Shown: piece by piece, positions 44,059 through 52,809 of the stretch
How positions within the stretch are numbered: the first letter of the stretch is position 1
How the letters are laid out: each line of letters opens with the position of its first letter
DNA from: Bin5 sp965116395
GTDB taxonomy: Bacteria; Chloroflexota; Anaerolineae; Caldilineales; Caldilineaceae
NCBI GenBank assembly: GCA_965116395.1
Contig: OZ220684.1
Span: 3,596,001 to 3,660,000 of the forward strand
Direction: 5' to 3'
DNA length: 64,000 nt
The notes under the pieces: model-generated
Database searches by the model: none
What the model was told of the DNA's origin: nothing
Seen by the model: only the letters and a program-made list of their open reading frames with translations
Program-made: the position numbers and the translations under genes

Positions 44059-44158
44059 GGAGTTGCCTGGGTACTTGATACGGGGACGGGAGGCCGACAA
44101 CTCGGCCTCCCGTTCCGTTCAATCGCATATTGCTTGTCGAGGACATGCAGGCGAAACG

Positions 44159-45932
44159 CTACTCGGTTATATAGATAAGCGAGATGTCCTGATCATTGCC
44201 CCAGTGCCAGCCGGTAATGCCCTGGGAGTCGGGGTCGCGGACTGTGCCCTGCACCCACGACTGCATCAGGTCACCAGCCCATCGATGGGCAATGAAGATC
44301 CCGCCGACGTCATCTACCAGAACGCGTTCGGCATCGCGGAACATCGCGTCGCGGAGTTCTGGGTTGCCAACCATGCCGGCGGCCTCGGTGACCAGGGCGT
44401 CAAACTCATCGTTTTTCCAGGAGTGCCGGCCGCCTGATTTCCAGACGTTGCCCAACAGGTTGGCCGGGTCGAGGAAGTCCATGCCGTAGTCAACGGCGCC
44501 GAATGTCAGTTCGGTGGGCTTGGCATTCAGTGCATCCATGTAGACTTTTCGGTCTACGTTGGAGATTTCGAGGTTAATGTTCAGGCACTGGGTGATGGAG
44601 GCGGCAACAGCTTGATAGACGGCGGACATGGCCGGCGCCTCGCCGCGCAGCATCATTACCAGATCGGGGAATCCTTCACCGCCAGCATAGCCGGCTGCGG
44701 CCAAATGCTCGTTGGCCAGGTCGCAGTCGTAGTTCTGGTACTCTCGCAGATTGCCCTCGGTGTCAGAAGACGGGTAACCCGGCATCAGCATCGAGTAGGC
44801 GGGCATTGCTTTGATCTCGCCATAGACGCTGGCGACAATGCTTTCGCGGTCCACCGCATGGGCGAAGGCTTTGCGAACGTCCAGGTCGCTGAATGGTTCG
44901 GTGTAGGTGTCGAACAGCAGGTAGTCGGTGCGGAAATCACCGAAATGGCGCAGGTAGTTGCTGGCCATAGTCTCGTCGCGCAGGATCAGTTCAAAGTCAG
45001 CCGGTGTCAGCGCGCCGTAGGGCACCTTGTCGATGTCGCCATTCTGGTAGGCGGCGAAGAAGGTGCTCGGATCCATGAAAACGCATTCGACGCGTTTCAA
45101 CAGTGGCGGGCGGAACCCGTTATAGGTCGGGTTGGCTTCGACGACGATCTTGTTGCCAGGATCGAATTCGGCCAGAACGAAGGGGCCTGAGGAAACGGAG
45201 GTTTCCAGGCTGCTGTTGTAGTAGGGGCCGTGCTCTTCCAGGGCCTTCTTCTGCAGGGTGAACGCGAACTTCATCACACCGGGCAGTGGCGGGAAGACAT
45301 CCTCGGTCTCGACTTCGAGGGTCAGGTCATCGACTGCGCGCACGCCCAGTTCTTCGGGCGGCAGCTCGCCGGCGATGATCTTGCTCCAGTTCTTGATGCC
45401 GCCATCGGCCAGGAAGCTGTAGAACCAGGAGAAGTCCCAGCCGTGCTCCGGCGTAGCGGTCAGTCGGAAGGTGGCCTCGTAGTCATAGGCGGTCAGGGGG
45501 GGTGCCATCGCTCCAGACCTGGCCCGGACGCAGATTGAAAGTCCAGACCTTGCCGTCTTCTGAGACGTCCCAGCTTTCGGCTGCGCCAGGGATTACATTG
45601 AAGTCCTTATCCAGAGAGACCAGCGTGTCCTGGAAATGATCGGCAAGACAGTACCGGTTGTAGACCGCCACTGAGAAGTCGAAGGTGGAGGCGCTCTGAT
45701 TTATGTCAGCGGCCACCCGGTAAACCTGCTCGTCATAGGGTTTGGCGTCGGCAGGCAATTCGGTACCGTAAACGGTGACGTTGCCGGAATCTTCCATTGC
45801 TTCCGATGATGCCGGTTCCTGGGCTGCTGGCGCGGCTGCCGGAACGCAGGCCTGCAGGAGCAAACCCAGCAGAAGAAGGACAGGAAGTCCATAAGCGAAC
45901 CAACGCGATCGGCGAACAGTTTGTTTCGTCAT
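44159..45932 (-). pseudogene. Peptide ABC transporter substrate-binding lipoprotein, frameshifted at a C7 run
   Basis: The N-terminal part (ATG 45932 behind AAAGGAGA) has a signal peptide with lipobox LLLLGLLLQACVP and runs to RPGQVWSDGT. The remainder (TAYDYEATFRLTATPEHGWD onward) continues in another frame to 44159. The break falls at a run of seven C on the minus strand (G7 at 45496-45502). With six C the text would read WSDGTPLTAYDYEATF, an uninterrupted SBP_bac_5 protein of about 590 residues. The rest looks intact, so it is either a recent mutation, a phase-variable site or a homopolymer sequencing error. The two frames are given as one feature for this reason. Confidence 0.85.
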
Positions 45933-46073
45933 TGATGTCTCCTTTGTCTCTAGTGAAAATGGAAAAGGCCAAGAGTCAACGGGCAGCAAGTTTCTGCACA
46001 AAAACGTCTCGGCGATACCTTGCCACTCTGAATGGAACAAATAGGGGGTATTTCTGGAACGATCTCGCACGAT

Positions 46074-46102
46074 AGTCTATGCTAGTGTGGCGATGATTAC
46101 AA
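46074..46102 (-). promoter_or_regulatory. Promoter for the peptide ABC importer operon
   Basis: On the minus strand TTGTAA (46102-46097) and TAGACT (46079-46074) are separated by 17 bp. Transcription would start near 46067 and leave a leader of about 135 nt before the binding-protein start at 45932. Confidence 0.5.
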
Positions 46103-46142
46103 ATTTTCCGGACTACGTGCGCGTTCTACGTCGGAGGGGAGG

Positions 46143-46204
46143 AAAAACCGGGCCACCCACTTAGCCTCCTGCTTTGGGCAGAAGGTTGACTTCGGGTGGC
46201 CCGG
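46143..46204 (-). terminator. Terminator after the SDR gene
   Basis: A perfect 11-bp stem (CCGGGCCACCC at 46148-46158 with GGGTGGCCCGG at 46194-46204) with a large loop that itself holds a small hairpin. On the minus strand it is followed by TTTTTCC. It follows the stop of the SDR gene at 46296 and separates it from the importer operon. Confidence 0.65.
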
Positions 46205-46295
46205 AGGTTGTTTCTTATACTGTTTGGGTCAGGCACGTGGTTTCTGCTGCCGCCCTAACAAGACTGGGCGCCGGCAACTGTAATGCCTTCAGACG

Positions 46296-47075
46296 CTACT
46301 CTGCCCAGGACCCTTTGGCCATCATGCCGCCGTCCACATTTACATATTCGCCCGTCATAAATGAAGCCTCGTCGCTGCTGAGAAAGAGCACGACCGCAGC
46401 GATTTCCTCAGGTTGTCCGATGCGCCCTATGGGGTGGTCGGCTGCTGCGGCAGACCGGAGTGCCTCGACGTCGTGGTTCACGCTTTCCAGGGCCAGATGG
46501 GTCTCAATTGTGCCGGGATTGACCGCCAGAACGCGAATATTATGTTCCGAATAATCCATTGCCAGCTGCTGCGTTAGGGAGATCATGCCGCCCTTGCTTG
46601 CGGCGTAGGCCGGCACGCCTTTCATCGACTGGCGGCCCTGAACGCTGGCGATATTGACGATGACGCCACTGCCCTGTTTCAGCATCTCCGGAATCGCATA
46701 TTTGGACATTAGAAACCCGCTTTTCAGATTGACGTCCAGGATGCGATCCCAGGTCTCCTCGGGAAATTCATGGGCGGGCAGGTAGCTGTCCACGGGCTGA
46801 ATGCCGACGTTGTTGACGAGAACATCAACGCTGCCTGTCGCGGATGCCTGGCTCACCAGCGCCTCGCAGTTTGCCGCGGTCGAGACATCGGTGTTGACGT
46901 AAGTGATCGATCCGGGCAGTGACGCGCTTTCGGCCCCGATGCGGGCGCCGGCGGCGGCATCGACATCGGCGCAGAATACATTGGCTCCGGCTTGGGCGAA
47001 TGCCCGCGTAACTCCTTCGCCTATACCCTTGGCGCCGCCTGTCACGATGACGGTTTTGCCGCTAAAGTCGTTCAT
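46296..47075 (-). CDS. Short-chain dehydrogenase/reductase
   Basis: A 259-residue SDR starting at ATG 47075 (behind AATGGAGG); the longer frame extends into the upstream gap. The NAD(P)-binding loop is VIVTGGAKGIGEG, the next strand ends in FCADVDAAAGA (an Asp that favours NAD). The catalytic residues are in IVNIASVQGRQ and the PAYAASKGG motif (Tyr..Lys), preceded by the NNVGIQ motif. The C-terminal VDGGMMAKGSW is typical of classical SDRs that act on sugars, hydroxy acids or steroids. Substrate unknown. Confidence 0.88.
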   Translation of the reverse strand: MNDFSGKTVIVTGGAKGIGEGVTRAFAQAGANVFCADVDAAAGARIGAESASLPGSITYVNTDVSTAANCEALVSQASATGSVDVLVNNVGIQPVDSYLPAHEFPEETWDRILDVNLKSGFLMSKYAIPEMLKQGSGVIVNIASVQGRQSMKGVPAYAASKGGMISLTQQLAMDYSEHNIRVLAVNPGTIETHLALESVNHDVEALRSAAAADHPIGRIGQPEEIAAVVLFLSSDEASFMTGEYVNVDGGMMAKGSWAE

Positions 47076-47128
47076 GGTTATACCTCCATTTTTGCAGAAT
47101 GCTCGTTGTGGAAGAGACCTTCTCCCGA

Positions 47129-49336
47129 TTATCGTTCCGATGCCAGGAAATCGGCAATTGCTCGCGCTTCCTCTGCGGTAAGTCCCATATTCGTCATTGT
47201 GGTTCCTGGCGCAAACTGGGTGGGATTGGCGATGAATTCGGCCAGGTTTTCCGGGGTCCAAACGATATTCAGAGCAGTCACGGCAGAGGTGGCGTTGAAG
47301 CCGGCGACGTCGCCGGCCCGCCTGCCAATCACGCCGTCAAGGTGCGGGCCGATGCTGTGCTCGGCGGACAGATTGTGGCAACTGCCGCAGTGCGTGACAA
47401 AAAGTGTTGTACCTGGATGCGTATTGATTTCATCAAGCTGCCAGTAGGGCGATTCATCGGTTTCCGTCGTTGCCGCGAGATCAGGACTATTGAATGTATA
47501 ACTGCCATCCCAAATCGGGCCCCGCCACGAGATTTCGCCGCTGGGGCTTTCCTCACGTATGACCTGGCCGGTATAGATATGGTGAATTTCATAGTCAGGA
47601 AGTGGGAAGGCCACGATGCACCCGCTCCTGTTGACGGCGGTGCCAACGTCGTCTTCGGAGGCATTGAAGTCATAGACGTTGAAGCCGTGCTGCGTGTTTT
47701 CCTGGGCAAGGTCTTCCGTGTTGGCTGGAGTAATGTGCAGAAAGAATCGATGAGAGATGTCGGCTTCGCTGCAGGGGCTTTTCACATAGACCAGCTTGTC
47801 CTCGTGCACATAGACATTGAAGAGGGAGCGCATGACGGGACTTCCGAACTTCGCGTCCGTCAGTGAACGTATCATGGGACTGGCGGCTTCCCTGACAGTT
47901 CCGGAAATGTCTATACATACATCGGCGGCATCGTACGAATAAATCGACTCGATATCGTACTCATCATGACAGTAAATTGGGGCGCGTTGCAAGAAGAGAA
48001 TTCCGTCATGATCGGACAGTAGTGCAATGCGGCCGTCGGACATCTGGGCAATGTCACGGACACGCGTGCCAATTTCGATCTGTTCAACGTTCATGACGCG
48101 CCCCTCGTGAAGGCGGACGCGGAAAAGGGATTGAGAAATCAGGGAGGCGATAAGCAGGTCGCCTTGCCATAGTGGGAAAAGTTGACTTTCGCTGATGATT
48201 AGATTGGAAATAGCGATCGAAGGTATCCAGGCAAAGACCGGTTTCTCAAAACCGTCATGTCTGCCGGGAATCGCGCTATATGGCCACTTCCTGCTTCCAT
48301 ACCGATGGCCCAGGGTAACATGAGGCCATCCATAGTTCAGATCCGGCTTCAATAAATTGAGTTCATCGCCGCCCTGCGGCCCGTGCTCAGTCTGCCACAA
48401 TCGGCCGTCTGGGTCGCGAGCAAAACCCTGTGGATTGCGAAAACCGCTGGCGACAATTTCGGCTCTACCGCTTGCCAATTCGACACGTACCAGCTTGCCG
48501 AAGTGGGATTCGGGGCCAGCCACGGGCAACGTCTTATCCGTGTAGCCACCTGCCTCATGCCAGGCGTGGTCGCCAATAACAATCAGAAGATGTTCGGCGC
48601 CCTCCATCAACATCCGACCGCCGGCCTGAATTGCCCCTGGCCTGATGGTTGCACCGTCTTTGAAAGCAAAGACATTATCCTGGATGCAGGGCTCTGCAGT
48701 GAACACTGTCTTCCAGTCACCAGAGAAAATCGCCTTTCCCCTTTCCAGGCTCAAAACAGTAGAGGAGATGCGAAATTCGACACAATCTTCTGAGATGTAG
48801 TGATGTGAAACAAACAAAGTGAAACTGCTCGACTGTTGCTTGCGAAGCATAATATCAGCGACGCGTAAACCGAGCCGGAATCCGGTGTCTCCGATGGGGG
48901 ACTCGCCAAAGGGAACTTTTTCTTCCAGATAGTCCACCTCTCCATTGGCATCAATCAGGGCAATGCGACCTCTTGGAGAAACCAGCAGGATTTTGTCCTC
49001 AAGTGGTTCGATAGCTCCGCCCGTACTCGAGAAAGCCTCCAACTCAACCACCAGAGGCTGAATTTCATAAAAGTGAGTCGTGATTATCGTAGGTTCTGAG
49101 GCGAAAAGGACAGCGTTTCGTACTCTGCTAAGAGCCGCTCCGGCTACTCCTGGCTGGCAGAAAGCAATGAACAAGAGGGCTGCTAAGACAAAAGACAGTA
49201 ACAAACCGGGCCGTTCCCAAAATGTCGGCTTCTGCGACAGAAGCTTGCAATATGACATACTGATTCTGTCTTTCTTCTGAAGGTCGCAGCGTTCAGTTTC
49301 GTCTTCCCGCATGGGTTTGCTCAATGCTTTCGTCAT
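47129..49336 (-). CDS. Sugar-dehydrogenase-like beta-propeller fused to cytochrome c
   Basis: A 735-residue exported protein. A signal/anchor segment (LLLSFVLAALLFIAFCQPG) begins at about residue 45, so ATG 49258 is a plausible start too. Residues about 70-460 form a glucose/sorbosone dehydrogenase-like propeller (FGKLVRVELASGRAEIVASG, RNPQGFARDPDGRLWQTEHG, GGDELNLLKPDLNYGWP). A middle region of about 170 residues (about 465-635) is unassigned. The C-terminal about 95 residues are a class I cytochrome c with THCGSCHNLSAEHSIGPHL and NMGLTAEEARAIADFL. Electrons from the propeller could pass directly to its own haem. Whether PQQ is bound is not clear from the sequence. Confidence 0.8.
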   Translation of the reverse strand: MTKALSKPMREDETERCDLQKKDRISMSYCKLLSQKPTFWERPGLLLSFVLAALLFIAFCQPGVAGAALSRVRNAVLFASEPTIITTHFYEIQPLVVELEAFSSTGGAIEPLEDKILLVSPRGRIALIDANGEVDYLEEKVPFGESPIGDTGFRLGLRVADIMLRKQQSSSFTLFVSHHYISEDCVEFRISSTVLSLERGKAIFSGDWKTVFTAEPCIQDNVFAFKDGATIRPGAIQAGGRMLMEGAEHLLIVIGDHAWHEAGGYTDKTLPVAGPESHFGKLVRVELASGRAEIVASGFRNPQGFARDPDGRLWQTEHGPQGGDELNLLKPDLNYGWPHVTLGHRYGSRKWPYSAIPGRHDGFEKPVFAWIPSIAISNLIISESQLFPLWQGDLLIASLISQSLFRVRLHEGRVMNVEQIEIGTRVRDIAQMSDGRIALLSDHDGILFLQRAPIYCHDEYDIESIYSYDAADVCIDISGTVREAASPMIRSLTDAKFGSPVMRSLFNVYVHEDKLVYVKSPCSEADISHRFFLHITPANTEDLAQENTQHGFNVYDFNASEDDVGTAVNRSGCIVAFPLPDYEIHHIYTGQVIREESPSGEISWRGPIWDGSYTFNSPDLAATTETDESPYWQLDEINTHPGTTLFVTHCGSCHNLSAEHSIGPHLDGVIGRRAGDVAGFNATSAVTALNIVWTPENLAEFIANPTQFAPGTTMTNMGLTAEEARAIADFLASER

Positions 49337-49387
49337 TTCGATTCACTGCTGATGCAAATATGGCAGAATGAGGAGCAACGCTAAGCT

Positions 49388-49688
49388 GTAACTACTCAGC
49401 CGCAACTGATTCGTGACCCTGAATGAGGCGAGCAAAGACGTTCTTTCTCCCCTCATTGTTGAATTTTGGGCGGTCGGGCGCAAGCGCCCTCCCTTGTGCA
49501 GGGGCTGCGCCCCCGCAACGCCCCCCTCGGTCTACTCACCGCACTGGTTCTTCCCCACCATCGCGGCATGCCGACAGTGCGCCCAAATCAACCTGGCGGC
49601 TGCCAACCGAATACACCATCTAAAGCCCGAATGGCCGCGAAGATGAAGAGTTGGTCAAGGCACACATTGTTTGCGGCTTAGTAGCTAC
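49388..49688 (-). repeat. Structured MITE-like repeat, copy E (301 bp, minus orientation)
   Basis: Plus-strand left end GTAACTACTCAGCCGCAAC (49388-49406) and right end TTGCGGCTTAGTAGCTAC (49671-49688), which are inverted repeats of each other. The core is at 49467-49528 on the minus strand. Its second hairpin is GGGCGC-TT-GCGCCC instead of the GGGCC-GAA-GGCCC of the other copies. Both sides have a GCT next to the end, which could be a 3-bp target duplication but may be chance. Confidence 0.78.
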
Positions 49689-49699
49689 GCTCAACTTTA

Positions 49700-49989
49700 T
49701 TATTCCGAGGAAGGAACGTCAGCGAAATGTTGTGCTTCCTCAGCAGTGTTCCCAAGTCAGCCATCGTGCTTCCCGGTGCAAACTGGGTGGGGTTGGGGAT
49801 TAATATGGCCAGTTTTGCTTATGATCAGGCGATGTCCAAAGCCGAAAGGGCAGCGGTGGTATTGAAGCCGGCTACGTCTCCGGCCCGCCTGCCGATCACG
49901 CCGTTCAGATGCGGGCAGGTGTAGTGCTTGGCAGCCGGGTTGAGGCAAATGCCGAAGCGCGTGGCGACAAGGTCGGCGCGGAAAGCGAG
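49700..49989 (-). pseudogene. Decayed cytochrome c domain
   Basis: On the minus strand, HLNGVIGRRAGDVAGFNTTA and then, in a second frame, NPTQFAPGSTMADLG, then in a third frame TAEEAQHFADV match the C-terminal cytochrome c domain of the propeller fusion 0.4-1 kb away (HLDGVIGRRAGDVAGFNATS, NPTQFAPGTTMTNMG, TAEEARAIADF). The haem motif CGSCH is replaced by FGICL and at least two frameshifts are present, so it is not functional. It looks like a broken partial duplication of that gene. Structured repeat copy E lies directly beside it. Confidence 0.75.
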
Positions 49990-50184
49990 GTCTTCTGCAA
50001 TAACCTGCGGGTAAGCGGAGGCGCCTCTCTCCGGTGCGGGGGCAGGTGGTGGTCTGCATAGCCCGTGTTGCCGCGCCGCTTTTTTTGATTCTCTTTCAAC
50101 ACAGCAATCATAATCCTGTTCATATCCCCAAACAAATCCAGGCGCAGGTCTCACGAACACACAAGATCTCATGGTGTCGACGAT

Positions 50185-50213
50185 TTGACGGATACTGGCG
50201 GGTCTGCTAAAGT
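50185..50213 (+). promoter_or_regulatory. Promoter of the ABC exporter leader
   Basis: TTGACG (50185-50190) and TAAAGT (50208-50213) with a 17-bp spacer. Transcription would start near 50220, upstream of a small ORF with a ribosome binding site and a pair of T-tracted hairpins. Confidence 0.45.
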
Positions 50214-50290
50214 GCCCCTTGCATTTGCCAGAAAGAAGCTGGCGAGGCCGATTTTGGCCCGCCGACTGAACGCAAGGAGAACCGGTGAAG

Positions 50291-50362
50291 ATGAATCGTA
50301 ACAGACTTTGGGTCGCAGTCATTTGCACTGCGAGCTTTGAAGGAGGAGCAAAGCACCGGTGA
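50291..50362 (+). CDS. Candidate 23-residue leader peptide
   Basis: ATG 50291 has AAGGAGA 10 bp upstream and the frame ends at TGA 50360-50362. It begins MNRNRLWVAVICTASF. Within it TCGCAGT (50313-50319) pairs with ACTGCGA (50327-50333). It lies about 60 nt before two competing terminator-type hairpins and ahead of an ABC exporter. Such leader ORFs are used for ribosome-mediated attenuation in antibiotic-inducible exporters. Coding is not proven, since a 23-codon frame can occur by chance. Confidence 0.4.
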   Translation: MNRNRLWVAVICTASFEGGAKHR

Positions 50363-50420
50363 TCCTGTCCAGGGATGGCGGCTCGGATTGAAGGCCGACC
50401 CATCCAGAAGCGGCAAAATG

Positions 50421-50521
50421 GTCACGGTGCAGATGCCCGTGACTTTTTAGATTGGCGTAATCCAATTCAGAGTCACGGGCCCGGCCCGTGACTCTTTTGT
50501 TTTGTGCGGGCAAAAGCCCGC
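50421..50521 (+). promoter_or_regulatory. Competing terminator hairpins before the ABC exporter
   Basis: Hairpin 1 is GTCACGG (50421-50427) with CCGTGAC (50437-50443), then TTTTT. Hairpin 2 is AGAGTCACGGGC (50469-50480) with GCCCGTGACTCT (50484-50495), then TTTG. CCCGTGACT (50436-50444) can instead pair with AGTCACGGG (50471-50479), with a nested ATTGG..CCAAT stem between them. That would destroy both terminators. A further small hairpin GCGGGC-AAAA-GCCCGC lies at 50506-50521. The design fits conditional transcription termination. Confidence 0.6.
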
Positions 50522-50646
50522 TAAAGGTAACGTGCAGTTTCAGTTTGCTCTCCCCCGACGGACTGGGGCTGCCGTTGCCGAAGCAAGAATCCCCCGTCGC
50601 GCCCGAATGCGGGGCGCAGATCGAAGGTTGTAAGGAGTGTAGGTCG

Positions 50647-52806
50647 ATGGAAGACAAGGCATCTGAAGCAAGGAAGAGGGCTCAATCCGTGCCGCGCCGG
50701 GAGGTGCCCGCCTGGCTGCGGCCGTTGCTGAGAGTTTGGCCTGCCATCGGCGGCCGGCCCAATGCGGGAGATGAAGAGGAAGAGGGCCACTTGGGAATAC
50801 GGCTCACCTATGACTTGAAGGACACGTTAACTGACAATCGCTTTGTCGGTCTGTGGCGCATGGCAACCGGTTTTCGCAAGATCTATATCCTTGCTGTTCT
50901 CGCTGCAGGACTGGCCGCGCTCAGCCGCTCTGCAGTGTTCTACCTGCTGCGCTACTTCGTGGACGATGTATTGGCGAGCGCCGACCTTCAGTGGCAAATT
51001 CCGTGGCTAGCGGCCGGGGTCATCGTTCTGGCGCTGCTGCAAGGGCTGTTCTCGTTTGGGATGGGCCGGCTGGCAGCGCAAACGGCTGAAGGGGTCGCCC
51101 GCCGGCTGCGCAACTATCTATACGATCAAATCCAACGGCTGACATTTACCTATCACGACACGATGCAGACAGGTGAGCTTATTCAGCGCGCCACCTCCGA
51201 CGTGGATACGCTGCGGCGGCTTTTCCAGGATCAGTTGATCGGGATCGGTCGTACCGGCCTACTGTTTCTGGTGAACGTGAGCGCGCTGGCGCTGTTACAC
51301 GGCTGGCTGGCCCTGCTGTCAATTCCTGTGCTGCCCGTGGCTGCCGTGGCTTCCTTTTTCTTTTTCAAGCGGATGGAGACTGTTTTCGAGTCCTATCAAA
51401 GTCAGGACGCGGTGGTTTCCAATCGCCTGCAGGAGAGGCTGACCGGCGTACGCGTGGTGAAAGCATTTGCGCGCCAATCCTATGAGATTGAGCGCTTTGA
51501 AGAAGAGAATTGGGAGAAATACCGCCGCGGCGTGAAAATTGCCAACCTTCATACAATGTTCTGGCCAATTGTAGAAATCCTTACCGGCGGCCAAGTTCTG
51601 TTTGCCATGTATATGGCCTCCATGATGGTTTTGGACGGCGGGATAAGCATCGGCACATATATCGCTTTCATCGGTCTGCTCTCCTCTACGGTCTGGAATG
51701 TGCAAGGGATTGGGCGGCTGGTGGCGCATGTCTCGACCGGCTTGGTCTCGCTGAACCGGGTGCAGGAGATAATTCGTCAGGATCGGGAAGAGTTGGAGGA
51801 TGGTAGTGTACCGACCAAGCAGGGTCTGCGCGGCGCGCTGCAGTTCAAAAACGTACAGTTCGCTTATGAGACGCCGGCTGCCGAGGAAAGCGGTGGAGCA
51901 AAAGATGGCAAAACGGGAAACAAGGTTAAGGCGGCAAACAAGGTCCTGCAGGAAACGCGGAGGAGGGCGTTTGCAGAACGAGGATATGTATTGCGCGACA
52001 TCAACTTCGACGTCGAGCCGGGGCAGGTGATCGGCCTGCTCGGCGCGACCGGGTCGGGCAAGTCCTCTCTGGTCAACCTGTTACCTCGTTTCTATGACTA
52101 CAGCGGCGGCAACATCATTTTGGATGGCGAAGAACTGGGGAACTATGCGCGCGGTTTTCTGCGCAGCCAGATCGGCATTGTGCAGCAGGAGCCGTTCCTG
52201 TTTTCGACGACGATCCGCAACAATATCACCTATGGTCTGGTAAGAGATGTATCCGATGAAGAGATGGAGGCCGCGGCCAGGGCGGCGGCAATCCATGACG
52301 TAGTTCAGACCTTTCCTAAGGGCTATGATACGCTGGTAGGCGAGCGCGGCGTGACCCTTTCCGGCGGGCAGAAGCAGCGGGTGACTATCGCACGTACGTT
52401 GCTGAAGGATCCGGCGATCCTGCTGCTGGATGACGCCACCTCCAGTGTAGACACGGAAACCGATGCAACCATTCGTGCGGCATTGAGCCGGTTGATGCAA
52501 GGGCGGACAACATTCATTATTGCCCACCGTGTGCAAAGCGTTATGGCGGCCGACCAGATCATGGTGATGGAAGCTGGGCGGATCATTCAGCGGGGCAGCC
52601 ACAACGAGCTGGTCTCTCAGCCAGGTGTCTACCGCCAGGTATATGAACTGCAGGTCCAGGTCGAGGCCGATCTTGAAAGAGAAATCGCCGAGGTAGTCGA
52701 ATCGGCTGATGTGAAGCTGAATGGACTTGAAGAAGGGCCGCGCACGCCGGACGAGAATGGCGCGCCGCCTGAATCTGAAATTCCCCATACTGTTTCAAAG
52801 GGTTGA
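50647..52806 (+). CDS. ABC exporter half-transporter, degenerate catalytic Walker B
   Basis: About 719 residues, starting at ATG 50647 behind AAGGAG. An N-terminal about 60-residue acidic/basic tail precedes the six-helix type I exporter domain (about residues 70-370). The ATPase domain has Walker A GATGSGKSSLVNL, a canonical signature TLSGGQKQRVTIART and Walker B AILLLDDATSSVD, with Asp where the catalytic Glu is usual. The next gene has the reverse pattern, so together they make a heterodimer with one consensus and one degenerate ATP site. Such pairs usually export drugs or lipids. A linker of about 35 residues (VKAANKVLQETRRRA) is inserted between the conserved FAYE motif and the Walker A. 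Confidence 0.9.
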   Translation: MEDKASEARKRAQSVPRREVPAWLRPLLRVWPAIGGRPNAGDEEEEGHLGIRLTYDLKDTLTDNRFVGLWRMATGFRKIYILAVLAAGLAALSRSAVFYLLRYFVDDVLASADLQWQIPWLAAGVIVLALLQGLFSFGMGRLAAQTAEGVARRLRNYLYDQIQRLTFTYHDTMQTGELIQRATSDVDTLRRLFQDQLIGIGRTGLLFLVNVSALALLHGWLALLSIPVLPVAAVASFFFFKRMETVFESYQSQDAVVSNRLQERLTGVRVVKAFARQSYEIERFEEENWEKYRRGVKIANLHTMFWPIVEILTGGQVLFAMYMASMMVLDGGISIGTYIAFIGLLSSTVWNVQGIGRLVAHVSTGLVSLNRVQEIIRQDREELEDGSVPTKQGLRGALQFKNVQFAYETPAAEESGGAKDGKTGNKVKAANKVLQETRRRAFAERGYVLRDINFDVEPGQVIGLLGATGSGKSSLVNLLPRFYDYSGGNIILDGEELGNYARGFLRSQIGIVQQEPFLFSTTIRNNITYGLVRDVSDEEMEAAARAAAIHDVVQTFPKGYDTLVGERGVTLSGGQKQRVTIARTLLKDPAILLLDDATSSVDTETDATIRAALSRLMQGRTTFIIAHRVQSVMAADQIMVMEAGRIIQRGSHNELVSQPGVYRQVYELQVQVEADLEREIAEVVESADVKLNGLEEGPRTPDENGAPPESEIPHTVSKG

Positions 52807-52809
52807 CCG

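Noticed and set aside
49388..49688. IS element with transposase
   Set aside because: The 301-bp element has inverted ends but no reading frame long enough for a transposase; a non-autonomous element fits better.
50291..50400. c-di-GMP-I (GEMM) riboswitch because of GCAAAGCACCGG
   Set aside because: Only the GCAAAGC block matches. The upstream GGCAAACC with its GNRA hairpin and the downstream partner arm are not present, and the same bases fit the leader ORF and its hairpin.
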